This document shows, in pieces, positions 51,498 through 61,580 of a stretch of 64,000 nucleotides of DNA. Under the pieces are notes generated by a model. It ran no database searches. It saw nothing but the letters and a program-made list of their open reading frames with translations, and was not told the origin of the DNA. Source of the DNA: Polynucleobacter sp. MG-27-Goln-C1 (lineage in GTDB: Bacteria; Pseudomonadota; Gammaproteobacteria; Burkholderiales; Burkholderiaceae); contig NZ_JACVPM010000001.1 of the NCBI RefSeq assembly GCF_018881905.1, positions 496,001-560,000 on the forward strand, in the 5' to 3' direction. The translations under genes and the position numbers were made by a program. The first letter of the stretch is position 1. Each line of letters opens with the position of its first letter.

Positions 51498-52355
51498 ATG
51501 ACTAAGACCAAATCCCGCTTTGATGGCTCCCAAAGCTATGTAGCTACTGATGACCTGAAATTAGCGGTAAATGCCGCAATTCAACTACAGCGCCCTCTTT
51601 TAATAAAGGGTGAACCAGGCACAGGCAAGACCATGCTGGCTGAGGAAGTTGCCGCAGCATTGAATATGCCCCTGATGCAATGGCACATCAAATCAACCAC
51701 CAAGGCACAGCAAGGACTCTATGAATACGATGCGGTTAGCCGACTGAGAGACTCCCAGCTTGGCGATGAAAAAGTAAATGACATACGCAACTACATAGTT
51801 AAGGGCGTCCTTTGGCAAGCATTTGAAGCAGATGAACCGGTTGTACTTTTAATTGATGAGATTGATAAAGCGGACATCGAATTTCCAAACGATCTTTTAC
51901 GAGAAATTGATCGTATGGAGTTCTATGTATACGAAACAAGAGAGCTTATTAAGGCTAAGCACCGCCCTCTTGTCATCATTACCTCAAATAATGAAAAAGA
52001 ATTACCGGATGCATTTTTGCGTCGCTGCTTTTTTCATTACATCTCATTTCCAGATGCTGGAACCATGCAAAGCATTGTGGATGTCCATCACCCCAACATC
52101 AAACAAGAATTGCTTGATGCGGCTCTTAAGTCCTTCTATCAAATTCGATCTTTGCCCGGCCTCAAGAAGAAGCCCTCTACCTCTGAATTAATTGATTGGT
52201 TAAAGCTATTGCTAGCAGAAGATATTCCAGCTGAGGCGCTTTATAGCAACGAAGACAAGATTGCGATTCCACCACTACATGGCGCACTTCTTAAAAACGA
52301 ACAGGACATTCACTTGTTTGAACGCCTTGTCATGATGAACCGCAATCACCGCTAA
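51498..52355 (+). CDS. MoxR-family AAA+ ATPase (CoxD-like)
   Basis: AAA+ ATPase of the class that acts with VWA proteins in cofactor insertion and protein maturation. In 285 residues Walker A is KGEPGTGKT, Walker B VVLLIDEIDKAD, sensor 1 VIITSNNEKELPDAFLRRC. An in-frame TTG at 51483 would add five residues, but ATG at 51498 (MTKTKSRFDG) is preferred. Its VWA partner begins 33 bases downstream. CoxD of the CO dehydrogenase cluster has this form; the substrate here is unknown. Confidence 0.88.
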   Translation: MTKTKSRFDGSQSYVATDDLKLAVNAAIQLQRPLLIKGEPGTGKTMLAEEVAAALNMPLMQWHIKSTTKAQQGLYEYDAVSRLRDSQLGDEKVNDIRNYIVKGVLWQAFEADEPVVLLIDEIDKADIEFPNDLLREIDRMEFYVYETRELIKAKHRPLVIITSNNEKELPDAFLRRCFFHYISFPDAGTMQSIVDVHHPNIKQELLDAALKSFYQIRSLPGLKKKPSTSELIDWLKLLLAEDIPAEALYSNEDKIAIPPLHGALLKNEQDIHLFERLVMMNRNHR

Positions 52356-52388
52356 TCTCAAGCACTTCCACACTCAAATAGCTGAATC

Positions 52389-53564
52389 ATGTTGATTCAA
52401 TTTTTTCTCCAGCTCAAAGAGGCCAAGGTGCCTGTTTCTGTTCGAGAATTTTTAACGCTATTGGAAGCCTTAAAGGAAGGCGTGATTGAGCCATCGATTG
52501 ATGAGTTTTATCAATTAGCGCGCATGACATTGGTAAAGGATGAGCAACACTTTGATCGATTTGATCAAGTCTTTGGCTCTTACTTCAATGGCGTAGAGCA
52601 AATCATGGCCTTAGCCCCTGACATTCCACTGGACTGGCTTGAGAAAAAATTACAACGCGTATTAACTGAAGAAGAAAAAGCGGCACTCAAAAAGTTAGGC
52701 GGTCCCGAGGCATTGCAAAAACGTCTTCAAGAACTCATGAAGGAACAAAAGGAATGGCACGGTGGCGGCAATAAATGGATTGGCGCCGGTGGATCATCGC
52801 CTTTTGGTCACAGCGGCTATCACCCAGAGGGCATTCGGATTGGCGGTGAAAGTGCTGGCAATCGAACGGCCATTAAAGTCTGGGAAGCGCGAGAGTTTAA
52901 AGATTACGACAGCGATCTCAGCCTAGGGACACGCAATATCAAAATGGCATTGCGTCGCTTGCGCCGATTTGCTAGAGAAGGCTCCAATCTAGAGTTAGAT
53001 CTCGATAAGACCATTCACTCCACTGCTGCAAATGCAGGGATGCTTGATATCCAAATGCGTCCTGAGCGTCACAATCAAGTCAAAGTCTTATTGTTAATGG
53101 ATGTCGGTGGATCGATGGATGACCACATCCAGCGGATTTCTGAATTGTTTACTGCTGTCAAAACTGAGTTCAAGCACTTGGAGTATTACTACTTTCATAA
53201 CTGCGTATATGAACACCTGTGGCAAAGCAATCGACGCAGACGGGACCAGGTAACAGCTACTCAGGACATCATTAATAAGTATGGCCCCGACTACAAACTC
53301 ATTTTCATAGGAGATGCCACGATGTCTCCTTATGAAATTCTGAGCCCTAACGGATCAGTGGAATACAACAACCGCGAAACTGGGGCCGCCTGGATCAATC
53401 GCCTGATTGATCACTTCCCTCATTTTGCTTGGCTCAATCCAGAGCCGGAATCCATCTGGGAGTACCGGCAATCCATCGATATCATGAAGGGTTTGATGAA
53501 AGACCGCATGTATCCCGTGACCTTGAATGGCCTTGAAAATGCCATGCGTCAACTGTCAAAGTAA
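52389..53564 (+). CDS. VWA-domain protein (CoxE-like)
   Basis: Partner of the MoxR ATPase immediately upstream. The 391 residues consist of a helical N-terminal part (about 1-125), a Gly-rich loop (WHGGGNKWIGAGGSSPFGHSGYHPEGIRIGG), a basic helical region and a VWA domain (about 235-380) with FIGDATMSPYEIL. The metal-ion motif reads DVGGSMDDH, i.e. D-x-G-x-S rather than the usual D-x-S-x-S, so metal binding may be altered. No signal peptide is seen, so it is cytoplasmic. Confidence 0.87.
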   Translation: MLIQFFLQLKEAKVPVSVREFLTLLEALKEGVIEPSIDEFYQLARMTLVKDEQHFDRFDQVFGSYFNGVEQIMALAPDIPLDWLEKKLQRVLTEEEKAALKKLGGPEALQKRLQELMKEQKEWHGGGNKWIGAGGSSPFGHSGYHPEGIRIGGESAGNRTAIKVWEAREFKDYDSDLSLGTRNIKMALRRLRRFAREGSNLELDLDKTIHSTAANAGMLDIQMRPERHNQVKVLLLMDVGGSMDDHIQRISELFTAVKTEFKHLEYYYFHNCVYEHLWQSNRRRRDQVTATQDIINKYGPDYKLIFIGDATMSPYEILSPNGSVEYNNRETGAAWINRLIDHFPHFAWLNPEPESIWEYRQSIDIMKGLMKDRMYPVTLNGLENAMRQLSK

Positions 53565-53623
53565 TCCAGTAAGATTTACCTTAACCACCTGCATCTATTT
53601 TTTTAAATTCTTAGTAAAAACCT

Positions 53624-54082
53624 ATGACAAACCATATAAGCGATCGCCTTAAAACTCTTGGTATTGACCTACCTCCGCCTGGACCCCCTGCTGCTGCTTA
53701 TGTCATGGCAGCCACTTCTGGCAACACTGTTTTCCTATCTGGCCACATTGCCAAAAAAGATGGCAAGCCTTGGGTTGGAAAGCTTGGTCAAGACATGGAT
53801 ACAGAGACCGGCAAAGCTGCAGCTAAGTCAATTGCGATTGATTTGATTTCCACCTTACAAAATCACTTGGGCTCTCTAGACAAAGTGAAACGTATTGTGA
53901 AAGTCATGGGTCTAGTCAATTCCACCTCTGAGTTTACTGAGCAACATTTGGTTGTGAATGGCTGCTCAGAACTGCTTTTTGAAGTATTTGGCGATGCTGG
54001 CAAACACGCACGTAGCGCATTTGGTGTCGCGCAAATCCCTTTGGGTGCTTGCGTTGAAATCGAGTTGATTGCCGAGATTTAA
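53624..54082 (+). CDS. RidA/YjgF-family protein
   Basis: Member of the family that deaminates reactive enamine/imine intermediates; this is the longer, about 150-residue branch (152 residues). Features are TSGNTVFLSGHIAKKDGK, DLISTLQNHLGSLDKVKRIVKVMGLV and GKHARSAFGVAQIPLGACVEIE, which includes the conserved Arg and Glu. It follows the VWA gene by 59 bases and converges on the MocA-like gene, whose stop is 4 bases away. The physiological substrate is unknown. Confidence 0.9.
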   Translation: MTNHISDRLKTLGIDLPPPGPPAAAYVMAATSGNTVFLSGHIAKKDGKPWVGKLGQDMDTETGKAAAKSIAIDLISTLQNHLGSLDKVKRIVKVMGLVNSTSEFTEQHLVVNGCSELLFEVFGDAGKHARSAFGVAQIPLGACVEIELIAEI

Positions 54083-54086
54083 AAAA

Positions 54087-54737
54087 CTAAGTTAGGCTTA
54101 ATTTGTGTTGTTGGATGTCTTCCGGTGTGTCGACATCCATTACAAATGCCTTATTACTAGTTAGCAGATTCCTCACTTGGTCGGTATGAGTATCCATATA
54201 TTCCCGACAAACCATCCCAGGATTTGCAAGGACCTCTGATATCGCTTTTCGTGAAAAGAGCACAGGATTACCGCGTCTACCTTCCACCATTGGGAGAATG
54301 ATTTCCACGCCGCTCTCTCGCTTGAGGAATGCATCAAGCAGCTCTTGAACTTCTCTCACACCTATCTTAGGCTGATCTGAGAGTGCGACCAGTAAGACAT
54401 CAAATTCTCCCTTAAGGGATTCGATCCCCAGACGAACTGATGAAGCGTGACCTTTTTCTGGAGCAGGATTTTGAATGACTTCAATTGGATGAGCCAAGGA
54501 GGCATTCAACTTTGCGATCTCGGACTCAATCGCTCCCGCATGAAAGCCAGTCACTACGATGTATTCAGTTGGGGCAAATCCTTGAATGGCGCTTGAAAAT
54601 AGCTCCAACAGGGTCTGACCGTCCTTGCGAAGCAGGGCTTTGGGATGCGTACCTAGACGACTACCCTCTCCCGCTGCTAGCAAGAGCACGGCAAGGCGTA
54701 AAGGTGAGGCTTGAGGAGACGGGCTAGAACTTGTCAT
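54087..54737 (-). CDS. MocA/MobA-like nucleotidyltransferase
   Basis: NTP-transferase-fold protein of the type that makes molybdopterin cytosine dinucleotide (MocA) for molybdenum hydroxylases. The 216 residues begin with LAVLLLAAGEGSRLGTHPKALL; VALSDQPKIGV provides the usual metal-binding Asp, and GRRGNPVLFSRKA is the typical MocA segment. The frame is open to 54782, but the ATG at 54737 (MTSSSPSPQ) starts just before the fold and is preferred. It is divergent from xdhC with a 76-base AT-rich gap. Confidence 0.82.
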   Translation of the reverse strand: MTSSSPSPQASPLRLAVLLLAAGEGSRLGTHPKALLRKDGQTLLELFSSAIQGFAPTEYIVVTGFHAGAIESEIAKLNASLAHPIEVIQNPAPEKGHASSVRLGIESLKGEFDVLLVALSDQPKIGVREVQELLDAFLKRESGVEIILPMVEGRRGNPVLFSRKAISEVLANPGMVCREYMDTHTDQVRNLLTSNKAFVMDVDTPEDIQQHKLSLT

Positions 54738-54813
54738 TAAGGTGATAATAATTACATTGCTAGAAGAAAATAATAAATACAAAAAATTAAATATAAGAAA
54801 TTAAAGCTAAGAA

Positions 54814-55773
54814 ATGAACAGCACTGATTTAAGCGTACTTAAAGCCGCCGTTGACTGGCTCAAGGCTGGCCACCCTGTTGCCATCGCTACAGTAGTTCAA
54901 ACCTGGGGTTCCGCCCCACGGCCTATCGGCTCTTGGTTGGCTATTCGAGGTGATGGACAGGTTACTGGATCAGTGTCTGGTGGGTGCGTCGAAGATGACC
55001 TGATTCGTCGGGTTCAAACTGAAATCTTGACCAGAGACTTGCCAGAGATGGTGGTCTATGGCGTTAGTCAGCAAGAGGCCGCGCGCTTTGGTTTGCCTTG
55101 TGGCGGAACACTACGCCTGCTCGTTGAACCAAAACCAGAATTGGCGATTCTGGAAGCCATTCTGGCCTCCATCTCCAATCACCAAATTACCTCCCGCACA
55201 GTTGATCTTGCGAGCGGTAAATCTACGCTTGAATCCGGTAACCGTAATGAGGCATTTATTTGCGATGAGCAATTAATGAAAACCACTTATGGTCCTCGTT
55301 GGCGCATGGTCATCATTGGTGCGGGGCAACTATCGCTCTATACGGCAGACTTTGCCCTGGCATCTGACTTTGAAGTCATTGTCATTGATCCTCGTGAAGA
55401 GTATGCAGAAGGCATCAATCGCGAGCATATTCAGTTTATCAAGGGCATGCCAGATGATGTATTGCTAGAAATTGGCGTTGATTCTCATACCGCGGTAGTT
55501 GCTTTAACGCATGATCCCAAGCTCGATGACATGGCCTTGATGGAGGCATTAAAGTCACCCGCTTTTTATGTTGGCGCACTGGGCAGCAGAATCAATACCC
55601 AGAAACGCAAAGCCCGCTTATTAGAATTTGATGTGACACAAGAACAGGTAGAGCGTCTCCACGGTCCTGTTGGTCTCTTTATCGGCGCTTTGACGCCACC
55701 TGAAATTGCTGTATCCATTTTGGCTGAAGTGATTGCCGTGAAGTACGGCGTACCAATTCCTAAAAAGGTTTAA
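54814..55773 (+). CDS. XdhC/CoxF-family molybdenum hydroxylase maturation protein
   Basis: XdhC-type proteins bind the sulfurated molybdenum cofactor and insert it into xanthine-dehydrogenase-family enzymes. The 319 residues show the XdhC/CoxI N-terminal part (VVQTWGSAPRPIGSWLAI, GSVSGGCVEDDLIRRV) and the Rossmann C-terminal domain (VIIGAGQLSLYTADFAL, FEVIVIDPREEY, FYVGALGSRINTQKR). It is paired with the MocA-like gene. No molybdenum hydroxylase subunit is encoded within the window. Confidence 0.88.
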   Translation: MNSTDLSVLKAAVDWLKAGHPVAIATVVQTWGSAPRPIGSWLAIRGDGQVTGSVSGGCVEDDLIRRVQTEILTRDLPEMVVYGVSQQEAARFGLPCGGTLRLLVEPKPELAILEAILASISNHQITSRTVDLASGKSTLESGNRNEAFICDEQLMKTTYGPRWRMVIIGAGQLSLYTADFALASDFEVIVIDPREEYAEGINREHIQFIKGMPDDVLLEIGVDSHTAVVALTHDPKLDDMALMEALKSPAFYVGALGSRINTQKRKARLLEFDVTQEQVERLHGPVGLFIGALTPPEIAVSILAEVIAVKYGVPIPKKV

Positions 55774-55781
55774 ACGTAGAC

Positions 55782-55814
55782 AAAAAACCCGATCAGTTAA
55801 TGACCGGGTTTTTT
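55782..55814. terminator. Bidirectional intrinsic terminator
   Basis: AAAAAACCCG (55782-55791) pairs with CGGGTTTTTT (55805-55814). It serves the convergent xdhC-like gene and parC. Confidence 0.85.
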
Positions 55815-55841
55815 GAACTTCTACCAAGCTAGGCTTGCTAC

Positions 55842-58289
55842 TTAGTTTGCCTTGAGCTTTCCATCTTTTAGTCTTGGCTCTACGAAATGGCCCTTACGCG
55901 CACGATTACCTGCAAACGATTTTAGGGTTTTCGCATCCAGACTTAACTCGGTTGGCTTACCAGCACGTCCAGCACCAGAATACGTAGCGCCATCAGGACC
56001 GACTGCAATTGCAGATGCCAACTTCTCTTTGTCATCCAATCCCATCAGAATGACGCCTTTACCACCAGTAGGTAAACGCTTAAGCTCATCCAGTAGGAAT
56101 ACTAATAACTTAGAACTTTCAGATAGGCAGGCCACCTGCTTCATGCCGGCGGTTACTTTGGCTGCTCCAAGCGGTGCATCACCACCTGGGAACTTGCTAT
56201 CGATGCCAACGAAAGATTTACCAGCCTTGTTACGGGTAGTCATATCTGCAACGTTTGCAAGGAAGCCGTTACCTGATCTTGTAGAAATGAGTACTAAATC
56301 ATCCGGCTGGCCAGCATAGTAAGCCACCATTTGTGATCCAGCAGCTAAGTTCACAAAGCTGGTCAATGGCGAACCATCACCACGGGCACCAGGCAACTCG
56401 CTAACCGGAACGGTATAGACGCGGCCATCACTACCAAAACCTTGCATCACATCGACTGTTCGGCACTCAAATGTTCCATAGAGAGCATCGCCCGCTTTAA
56501 AGCCAAACTGGGTTGCATCGTGCTCATGGCCTTGGCGTACGCGCACCCAACCTTTTTGAGACACGATGACTGTTACTGGCTCATCCAATACTTTAGTTTC
56601 AGCAACAGCGCGCTTATCTTCCTGAATTAAGGTGCGACGATCATCGCCAAAATCCTTCATATCGGATTCAATTTCTTTGATGATGCGCTTACGGAGAACG
56701 GTATCGCTCTGCAACAAACCTTCAAGATCGTCACGCTCAGATTTGAGCTCTTTCAACTCTTGTTCAATCTTGATGCCCTCAAGGCGAGCCAACTGACGCA
56801 AACGGATATCCAAGATATCTTCCGCTTGGCGATCACTGAGTTTGAATTCTTTAATGAGGTCAGCCTTAGGCTCATCGCTATTGCGAATGATCTTAATGAC
56901 CTTATCAATATTGAGAAGAACGATTAAGCGCCCTTCCAAAATATGCATGCGGTCATTCACCTTACCTAAGCGGTGCTGAGTACGACGAGTAACAGTGCCA
57001 ACCCGGAAAGAGATCCACTCTGAAATAATCTCTTTGAGACCCTTTTGACGTGGACGACCATCGGTACCAATCATCACCAAGTTCATTGGCGCATTAGACT
57101 CTAGTGATGTGTGAGCGAGTAATAAGTTCGCAAACTCATTGACATCAATATTCTTGCTCTTGGGCTCAAATACCAAGCGCACGGCAGCATCTTTGCTGGA
57201 CTCATCACGAACACCATCCAGCACATTCAAGATAGTGGATTTGAGATTGCTCTGCTCTGGGGTTAGGGTCTTCTTACCAACCTTGACCTTCGGATTAGTA
57301 ATTTCTTCAATCTCTTGCAGTACGCGTTGTGATGAAGTCGATGGCGGCAACTCATTGACCACAATCTGCCACTGACCACGAGCCAATTCTTCGACAGACC
57401 AACGGGCACGCACTTTGAGACTGCCGCGACCTGCTTCATAAATCTGCGCAATCTCTGCTGGGGAAGAAATAATTTGACCGCCGCCTGGATAGTCAGGGCC
57501 CGGCATGATCTCTAACAACTCTGAAGTACTCATTTTTGGAGACTTCATTAAAGCAATTGCTGCACTAGCTACTTCACGTAGATTATGCGAAGGAATCTCA
57601 GTCGCCATACCTACGGCAATACCAGATGCCCCATTCAGGAGAACAAATGGCAAGCGTGCTGGTAACAGCTTAGGCTCCTGGAAAGATCCATCGTAGTTGG
57701 GCGCAAAATCAACCGTACCTTCATCAATCTCGCTCAATAAGAGACCGGCAATTTTGGTTAAACGCGCTTCGGTGTAACGCATTGCCGCTGCGCCGTCACC
57801 ATCACGTGAGCCAAAGTTACCTTGACCATCGATCAATGGGTAACGCAATGAAAAGCTCTGGGCAAGACGCACTAATGCGTCATAAGCAGATTGGTCACCG
57901 TGCGGATGAAACTTACCTAATACATCACCTACAACACGAGCGCTCTTCACCGGCTTAGCATCAGCGCGTAAGCCCATCTCGCTCATCGAGAACAGAATAC
58001 GGCGCTGCACCGGCTTTTGACCATCCGATACATCCGGTAAAGCACGACCCTTAACAACGCTAATTGCGTAATCAAGATAAGCGCGCTCTGCGTAGACTGC
58101 CAGCGTTAGGCTGTCTTTGTCATCTTCATTGAGTTCAACAATTTTAGGATCGTGTGGATCCTTAGGGCCACCCGCTTGAGCAGCAATGGGCTCATCTACT
58201 TCAACAATATTCATTTCAATGGGCTCACCTGCAAACAAGTCTGCTTGATCATCTGAACCAGTACCGCCCGGAGTTTTTTTAATCGCCAT
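55842..58289 (-). CDS. parC: DNA topoisomerase IV subunit A
   Basis: Cleaves and religates DNA to decatenate chromosomes. The 815 residues include [14 protein letters not shown], the [17 protein letters not shown] motif of the DNA gate and the active-site Tyr in [11 protein letters not shown]. It is somewhat longer than E. coli ParC (about 750), mainly through an acidic N-terminal extension of about 60 residues ([20 protein letters not shown]). Its ATG overlaps the parE stop as TAATG, indicating coupled translation. ParC rather than GyrA because of the adjacent ParE. Confidence 0.96.
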   Translation of the reverse strand: MAIKKTPGGTGSDDQADLFAGEPIEMNIVEVDEPIAAQAGGPKDPHDPKIVELNEDDKDSLTLAVYAERAYLDYAISVVKGRALPDVSDGQKPVQRRILFSMSEMGLRADAKPVKSARVVGDVLGKFHPHGDQSAYDALVRLAQSFSLRYPLIDGQGNFGSRDGDGAAAMRYTEARLTKIAGLLLSEIDEGTVDFAPNYDGSFQEPKLLPARLPFVLLNGASGIAVGMATEIPSHNLREVASAAIALMKSPKMSTSELLEIMPGPDYPGGGQIISSPAEIAQIYEAGRGSLKVRARWSVEELARGQWQIVVNELPPSTSSQRVLQEIEEITNPKVKVGKKTLTPEQSNLKSTILNVLDGVRDESSKDAAVRLVFEPKSKNIDVNEFANLLLAHTSLESNAPMNLVMIGTDGRPRQKGLKEIISEWISFRVGTVTRRTQHRLGKVNDRMHILEGRLIVLLNIDKVIKIIRNSDEPKADLIKEFKLSDRQAEDILDIRLRQLARLEGIKIEQELKELKSERDDLEGLLQSDTVLRKRIIKEIESDMKDFGDDRRTLIQEDKRAVAETKVLDEPVTVIVSQKGWVRVRQGHEHDATQFGFKAGDALYGTFECRTVDVMQGFGSDGRVYTVPVSELPGARGDGSPLTSFVNLAAGSQMVAYYAGQPDDLVLISTRSGNGFLANVADMTTRNKAGKSFVGIDSKFPGGDAPLGAAKVTAGMKQVACLSESSKLLVFLLDELKRLPTGGKGVILMGLDDKEKLASAIAVGPDGATYSGAGRAGKPTELSLDAKTLKSFAGNRARKGHFVEPRLKDGKLKAN

Positions 58290-60277
58290 TAGATATCCGC
58301 CTCTACTTCGTTACCGCGCTCTTCTAGCCAATCACGACGCGCCCCGGATTCGGATTTACCCATCAACATATCCATTGTTTTAATCGTTTCATCTTCAGTC
58401 CAGGCACCCAAAGTCACCGGTAATAGGCGACGTGTGTCTGGATTCAAAGTGGTATCCCACAATTGCTCCGCGCTCATCTCGCCCAAGCCTTTAAAGCGAG
58501 AAATTTGCCAAGCAGTTTCTTTAACGCCATCCTTGCGCAATTTATCTTCAATTGCTTGAAGCTCATTTGCATCAAGCGCGTAGATCTTTTGCGCTGGCTT
58601 TTTGCCACGTGCTGGCGCATCCACCCTAAACAATGGTGGTCTTGAAATATGAATGTGACCTAATTCAATTAACTTAGGGAAATGCTTGTAGAACAAAGTT
58701 AGTAGCAATACCTGAATATGCGCACCATCGACGTCTGCATCTGACAAGATGCACACTTTGCCGTAACGCAAGTTCGACAAGTCAGGCGTATCGTTAGCGC
58801 CATGCGGATCAACACCAATCGCAACTGCAATGTCATGCACTTCGTTATTCGCAAACAAGCGATCGCGCTCTGCTTCCCAGGTATTGAGAACCTTACCGCG
58901 CAAAGGCAGAATGGCCTGATATTCCTTATTGCGACCCATCTTGGCTGAGCCGCCCGCTGAATCACCCTCAACAAGGAAAATTTCATTCAGACCAATATCT
59001 TCGCTCTCGCAATCAGTGAGCTTTCCAGGAAGGACTGCCACACCAGAAGATTTTTTCTTCTCGACCTTTTGGCCTGCGCGTGTTCTTGCTTGCGCCTGTT
59101 TAATAACTAGGTCAGCTAATTTACGACCGTAATCCACATGCTCGTTAAGCCAAAGCTCAAGAGCAGATTTTGCGTAACCAGAAACCAAACGCACTGCATC
59201 TCTGGAATTCAAGCGCTCTTTAATTTGACCTTGGAACTGGGGATCTAAAACCTTGGCAGACAAAATGAAGGAGGCGCGTGCAAACACGTCCTCGGGCATG
59301 AGCTTCACACCTTTAGGTTGAAGAGCATGCATCTCGATAAAACCTTTAACGGCATTAAAGAGGCCTTCTCGTAATCCGCTCTCGTGCGTTCCGCCCGCCG
59401 GAGTCGGAATCAAATTCACATAACTCTCACGCACTGGTGGGCCGTCTTCAGTCCAGGTGACAACCCATGCAGCGCCCTCGCCTTCAGCAAAGGAATCATC
59501 ATCACCATTACCAGTGGCGTATTGCTCACCCTCAAACGGAGGAATTACTTCTGCACCATGGCCCGCTTGAGCCATCGCTTCATTTAAATAGCCGCGCAAT
59601 CCTTGCGCATATTGCCAAGTTTGACTCTCGCCAGACTTCTCTTGAATCAGGGTTACCTTTACGCCAGGCAACAAGACTGCTTTGGAGCGTAACAAACGAA
59701 TGAGCTCAGGCATCGGGATGCCAGGACTATCAAAATACTTGCCATCAGGCCATGCGCGGACACGTGTCCCGTGCGCTTTATCTTCTTTACCAGCAGCACT
59801 AGTTTTGAGCTTTTCGATGACCTTGCCATCAGCAAAAGTCAAAGTAGATACTTGGCCTTCACGCCATACAGTGACTTCAAGGCGCTTAGATAAAGCATTC
59901 GTTACCGAAACACCAACTCCGTGCAAACCACCGGAGAATGCATAAGCACCGCCAGTACCTTTTTCGAACTTACCGCCAGCATGGAGCTGAGTAAAGACGA
60001 TTTCTACAACAGGCAACTTCTCGGTGGGATGTATTCCAACCGGAATTCCACGACCATCATCTTCCACGCTCACACTGCTATCGGTATGCAATGTCACGAT
60101 GATTTGCTTACCAAATCCACCTAAAGCTTCATCGGAAGCGTTATCGAGCACCTCTTGAATGATGTGCAAAGGGTTATCAGTGCGGGTGTACATTCCCGGC
60201 CGCTGACGGACGGGCTCTAGTCCTTTTAGGACCTGAATCGATGATTCGCTGTATTCGGAAGTTTTACGGGTAGCCAT
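58289..60277 (-). CDS. parE: DNA topoisomerase IV subunit B
   Basis: ATPase subunit of topoisomerase IV. The 662 residues fit ParE (GyrB is longer). GHKL motifs are [24 protein letters not shown] and [15 protein letters not shown]. The TOPRIM/Mg region is [17 protein letters not shown] with [12 protein letters not shown]. It lies directly upstream of parC in one transcript and is divergent from the CoA-transferase gene. Confidence 0.97.
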   Translation of the reverse strand: MATRKTSEYSESSIQVLKGLEPVRQRPGMYTRTDNPLHIIQEVLDNASDEALGGFGKQIIVTLHTDSSVSVEDDGRGIPVGIHPTEKLPVVEIVFTQLHAGGKFEKGTGGAYAFSGGLHGVGVSVTNALSKRLEVTVWREGQVSTLTFADGKVIEKLKTSAAGKEDKAHGTRVRAWPDGKYFDSPGIPMPELIRLLRSKAVLLPGVKVTLIQEKSGESQTWQYAQGLRGYLNEAMAQAGHGAEVIPPFEGEQYATGNGDDDSFAEGEGAAWVVTWTEDGPPVRESYVNLIPTPAGGTHESGLREGLFNAVKGFIEMHALQPKGVKLMPEDVFARASFILSAKVLDPQFQGQIKERLNSRDAVRLVSGYAKSALELWLNEHVDYGRKLADLVIKQAQARTRAGQKVEKKKSSGVAVLPGKLTDCESEDIGLNEIFLVEGDSAGGSAKMGRNKEYQAILPLRGKVLNTWEAERDRLFANNEVHDIAVAIGVDPHGANDTPDLSNLRYGKVCILSDADVDGAHIQVLLLTLFYKHFPKLIELGHIHISRPPLFRVDAPARGKKPAQKIYALDANELQAIEDKLRKDGVKETAWQISRFKGLGEMSAEQLWDTTLNPDTRRLLPVTLGAWTEDETIKTMDMLMGKSESGARRDWLEERGNEVEADI

Positions 60278-60355
60278 GCGGGCAAATTGTAGTCATGTGT
60301 AAAGCAAAACCCGAATTTTCCTGAATTACCCCTCTATTCATGCCAAAATTAGCAG

Positions 60356-61576
60356 ATGGGAGCCTTAAGTCATATTCGCGTTTTAGACCTCAGCCGTGTT
60401 CTTGCCGGCCCGTGGTGCGCACAAAACCTCGCCGATCTCGGCGCAGATGTCATTAAAGTGGAGCGCCCAGGCGTTGGGGACGATACCCGCCATTGGGGCC
60501 CTCCCTTTGTAAAGGATGCCAAGGGCCATGACACCGCAGAAACAGCCTATTTCATCTGTATTAATCGCAATAAACGCTCTATTACGGTCGATATCCACAA
60601 GCCTGAAGGCCAAGAAATCATTCGCCAGCTCGCTAAAGAGTCCGATGTAGTCATTGAAAACTATAAGGTTGGCGATTTAGCCAAGTACGGCCTCGATTAT
60701 GAAAGCCTCAAAAAGGTTAAATCTGACCTGATTTACTGCTCTATTACCGGTTTTGGCCAAGATGGCCCCTATGCCCATCGTCCAGGTTACGACTTCATCA
60801 TCCAAGGTATGGGTGGCTTTATGAGTGTTACTGGTGAGGCAGATGACTTTCCAGGAGCCAGTCCACAAAAGGCTGGCGTGGCAATAGCGGACATCTTTAC
60901 CGGCATGTATGCCAGCACGGCCATCTTGGCCGCAGTAGTCCATCGCGATCAGACTGGTCAGGGTCAATACATTGATATGGCCCTTTTGGATACTCAAATT
61001 GCGGTCATGGCCAACGTCTCTAGCGCCTACTTATGCTCGGATAAAGTTCCCCGTCGCTGGGGTAACGCCTCGCCCATCATCGTCCCCTACCAAACCTTCC
61101 CAACTTCAGATGGCTGGATGATTGTGGCCGTCGGTAATGATGGGCAATTTGGACACTTTGTTACTGCCGGGGGTGAGGCACATTTGGCTGTAAACCCACG
61201 CTATATCAGCAATCCTTTGCGGGTAGAACACCGCAAGTCATTGATTCCATTACTAGAAGTGATGACTCGTCGCAAAACTAAGGCTGAGTGGATTAGCCTT
61301 TTAGAGGCAGCAAACGTACCCTGTGGCCCTATCAACAACTTCGAAGAAGTGTTTGATAACGAGCAAGTTAAGGCGCGCGGCGTCCAAATTGACGTTCCTC
61401 ACCCTACTGCCGGCAATATGAAGCTTGTTGCTAGCCCGATGCGACTATCGGAGACTCCAGTTGAAGTCCGTATGGCTCCACCCACCCTGGGGCAGCACAC
61501 GCATGAGATTTTGAAAGAACGCTTAAGCCTAGATCCCCAAGCTATAGCCTCCCTCCAAGAAAAAGGCATTATTTAA
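60356..61576 (+). CDS. Class III (CaiB/BaiF-type) CoA-transferase
   Basis: Transfers CoA between carboxylic acids by an Asp-acyl intermediate. The 406 residues start IRVLDLSRVLAGPWCAQNLADLGADVIKVE, with RNKRSITVD, GFGQDGPYAHRPGYDF and the catalytic Asp in DMALLDTQIA. It lies 4 bases before an MFS carrier gene, suggesting uptake and activation of one carboxylate, but the substrate cannot be told from the sequence. Formyl-CoA, succinyl-CoA:glutarate or mesaconate-type enzymes are all possible. Confidence 0.88.
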   Translation: MGALSHIRVLDLSRVLAGPWCAQNLADLGADVIKVERPGVGDDTRHWGPPFVKDAKGHDTAETAYFICINRNKRSITVDIHKPEGQEIIRQLAKESDVVIENYKVGDLAKYGLDYESLKKVKSDLIYCSITGFGQDGPYAHRPGYDFIIQGMGGFMSVTGEADDFPGASPQKAGVAIADIFTGMYASTAILAAVVHRDQTGQGQYIDMALLDTQIAVMANVSSAYLCSDKVPRRWGNASPIIVPYQTFPTSDGWMIVAVGNDGQFGHFVTAGGEAHLAVNPRYISNPLRVEHRKSLIPLLEVMTRRKTKAEWISLLEAANVPCGPINNFEEVFDNEQVKARGVQIDVPHPTAGNMKLVASPMRLSETPVEVRMAPPTLGQHTHEILKERLSLDPQAIASLQEKGII

Positions 61577-61580
61577 CCCA

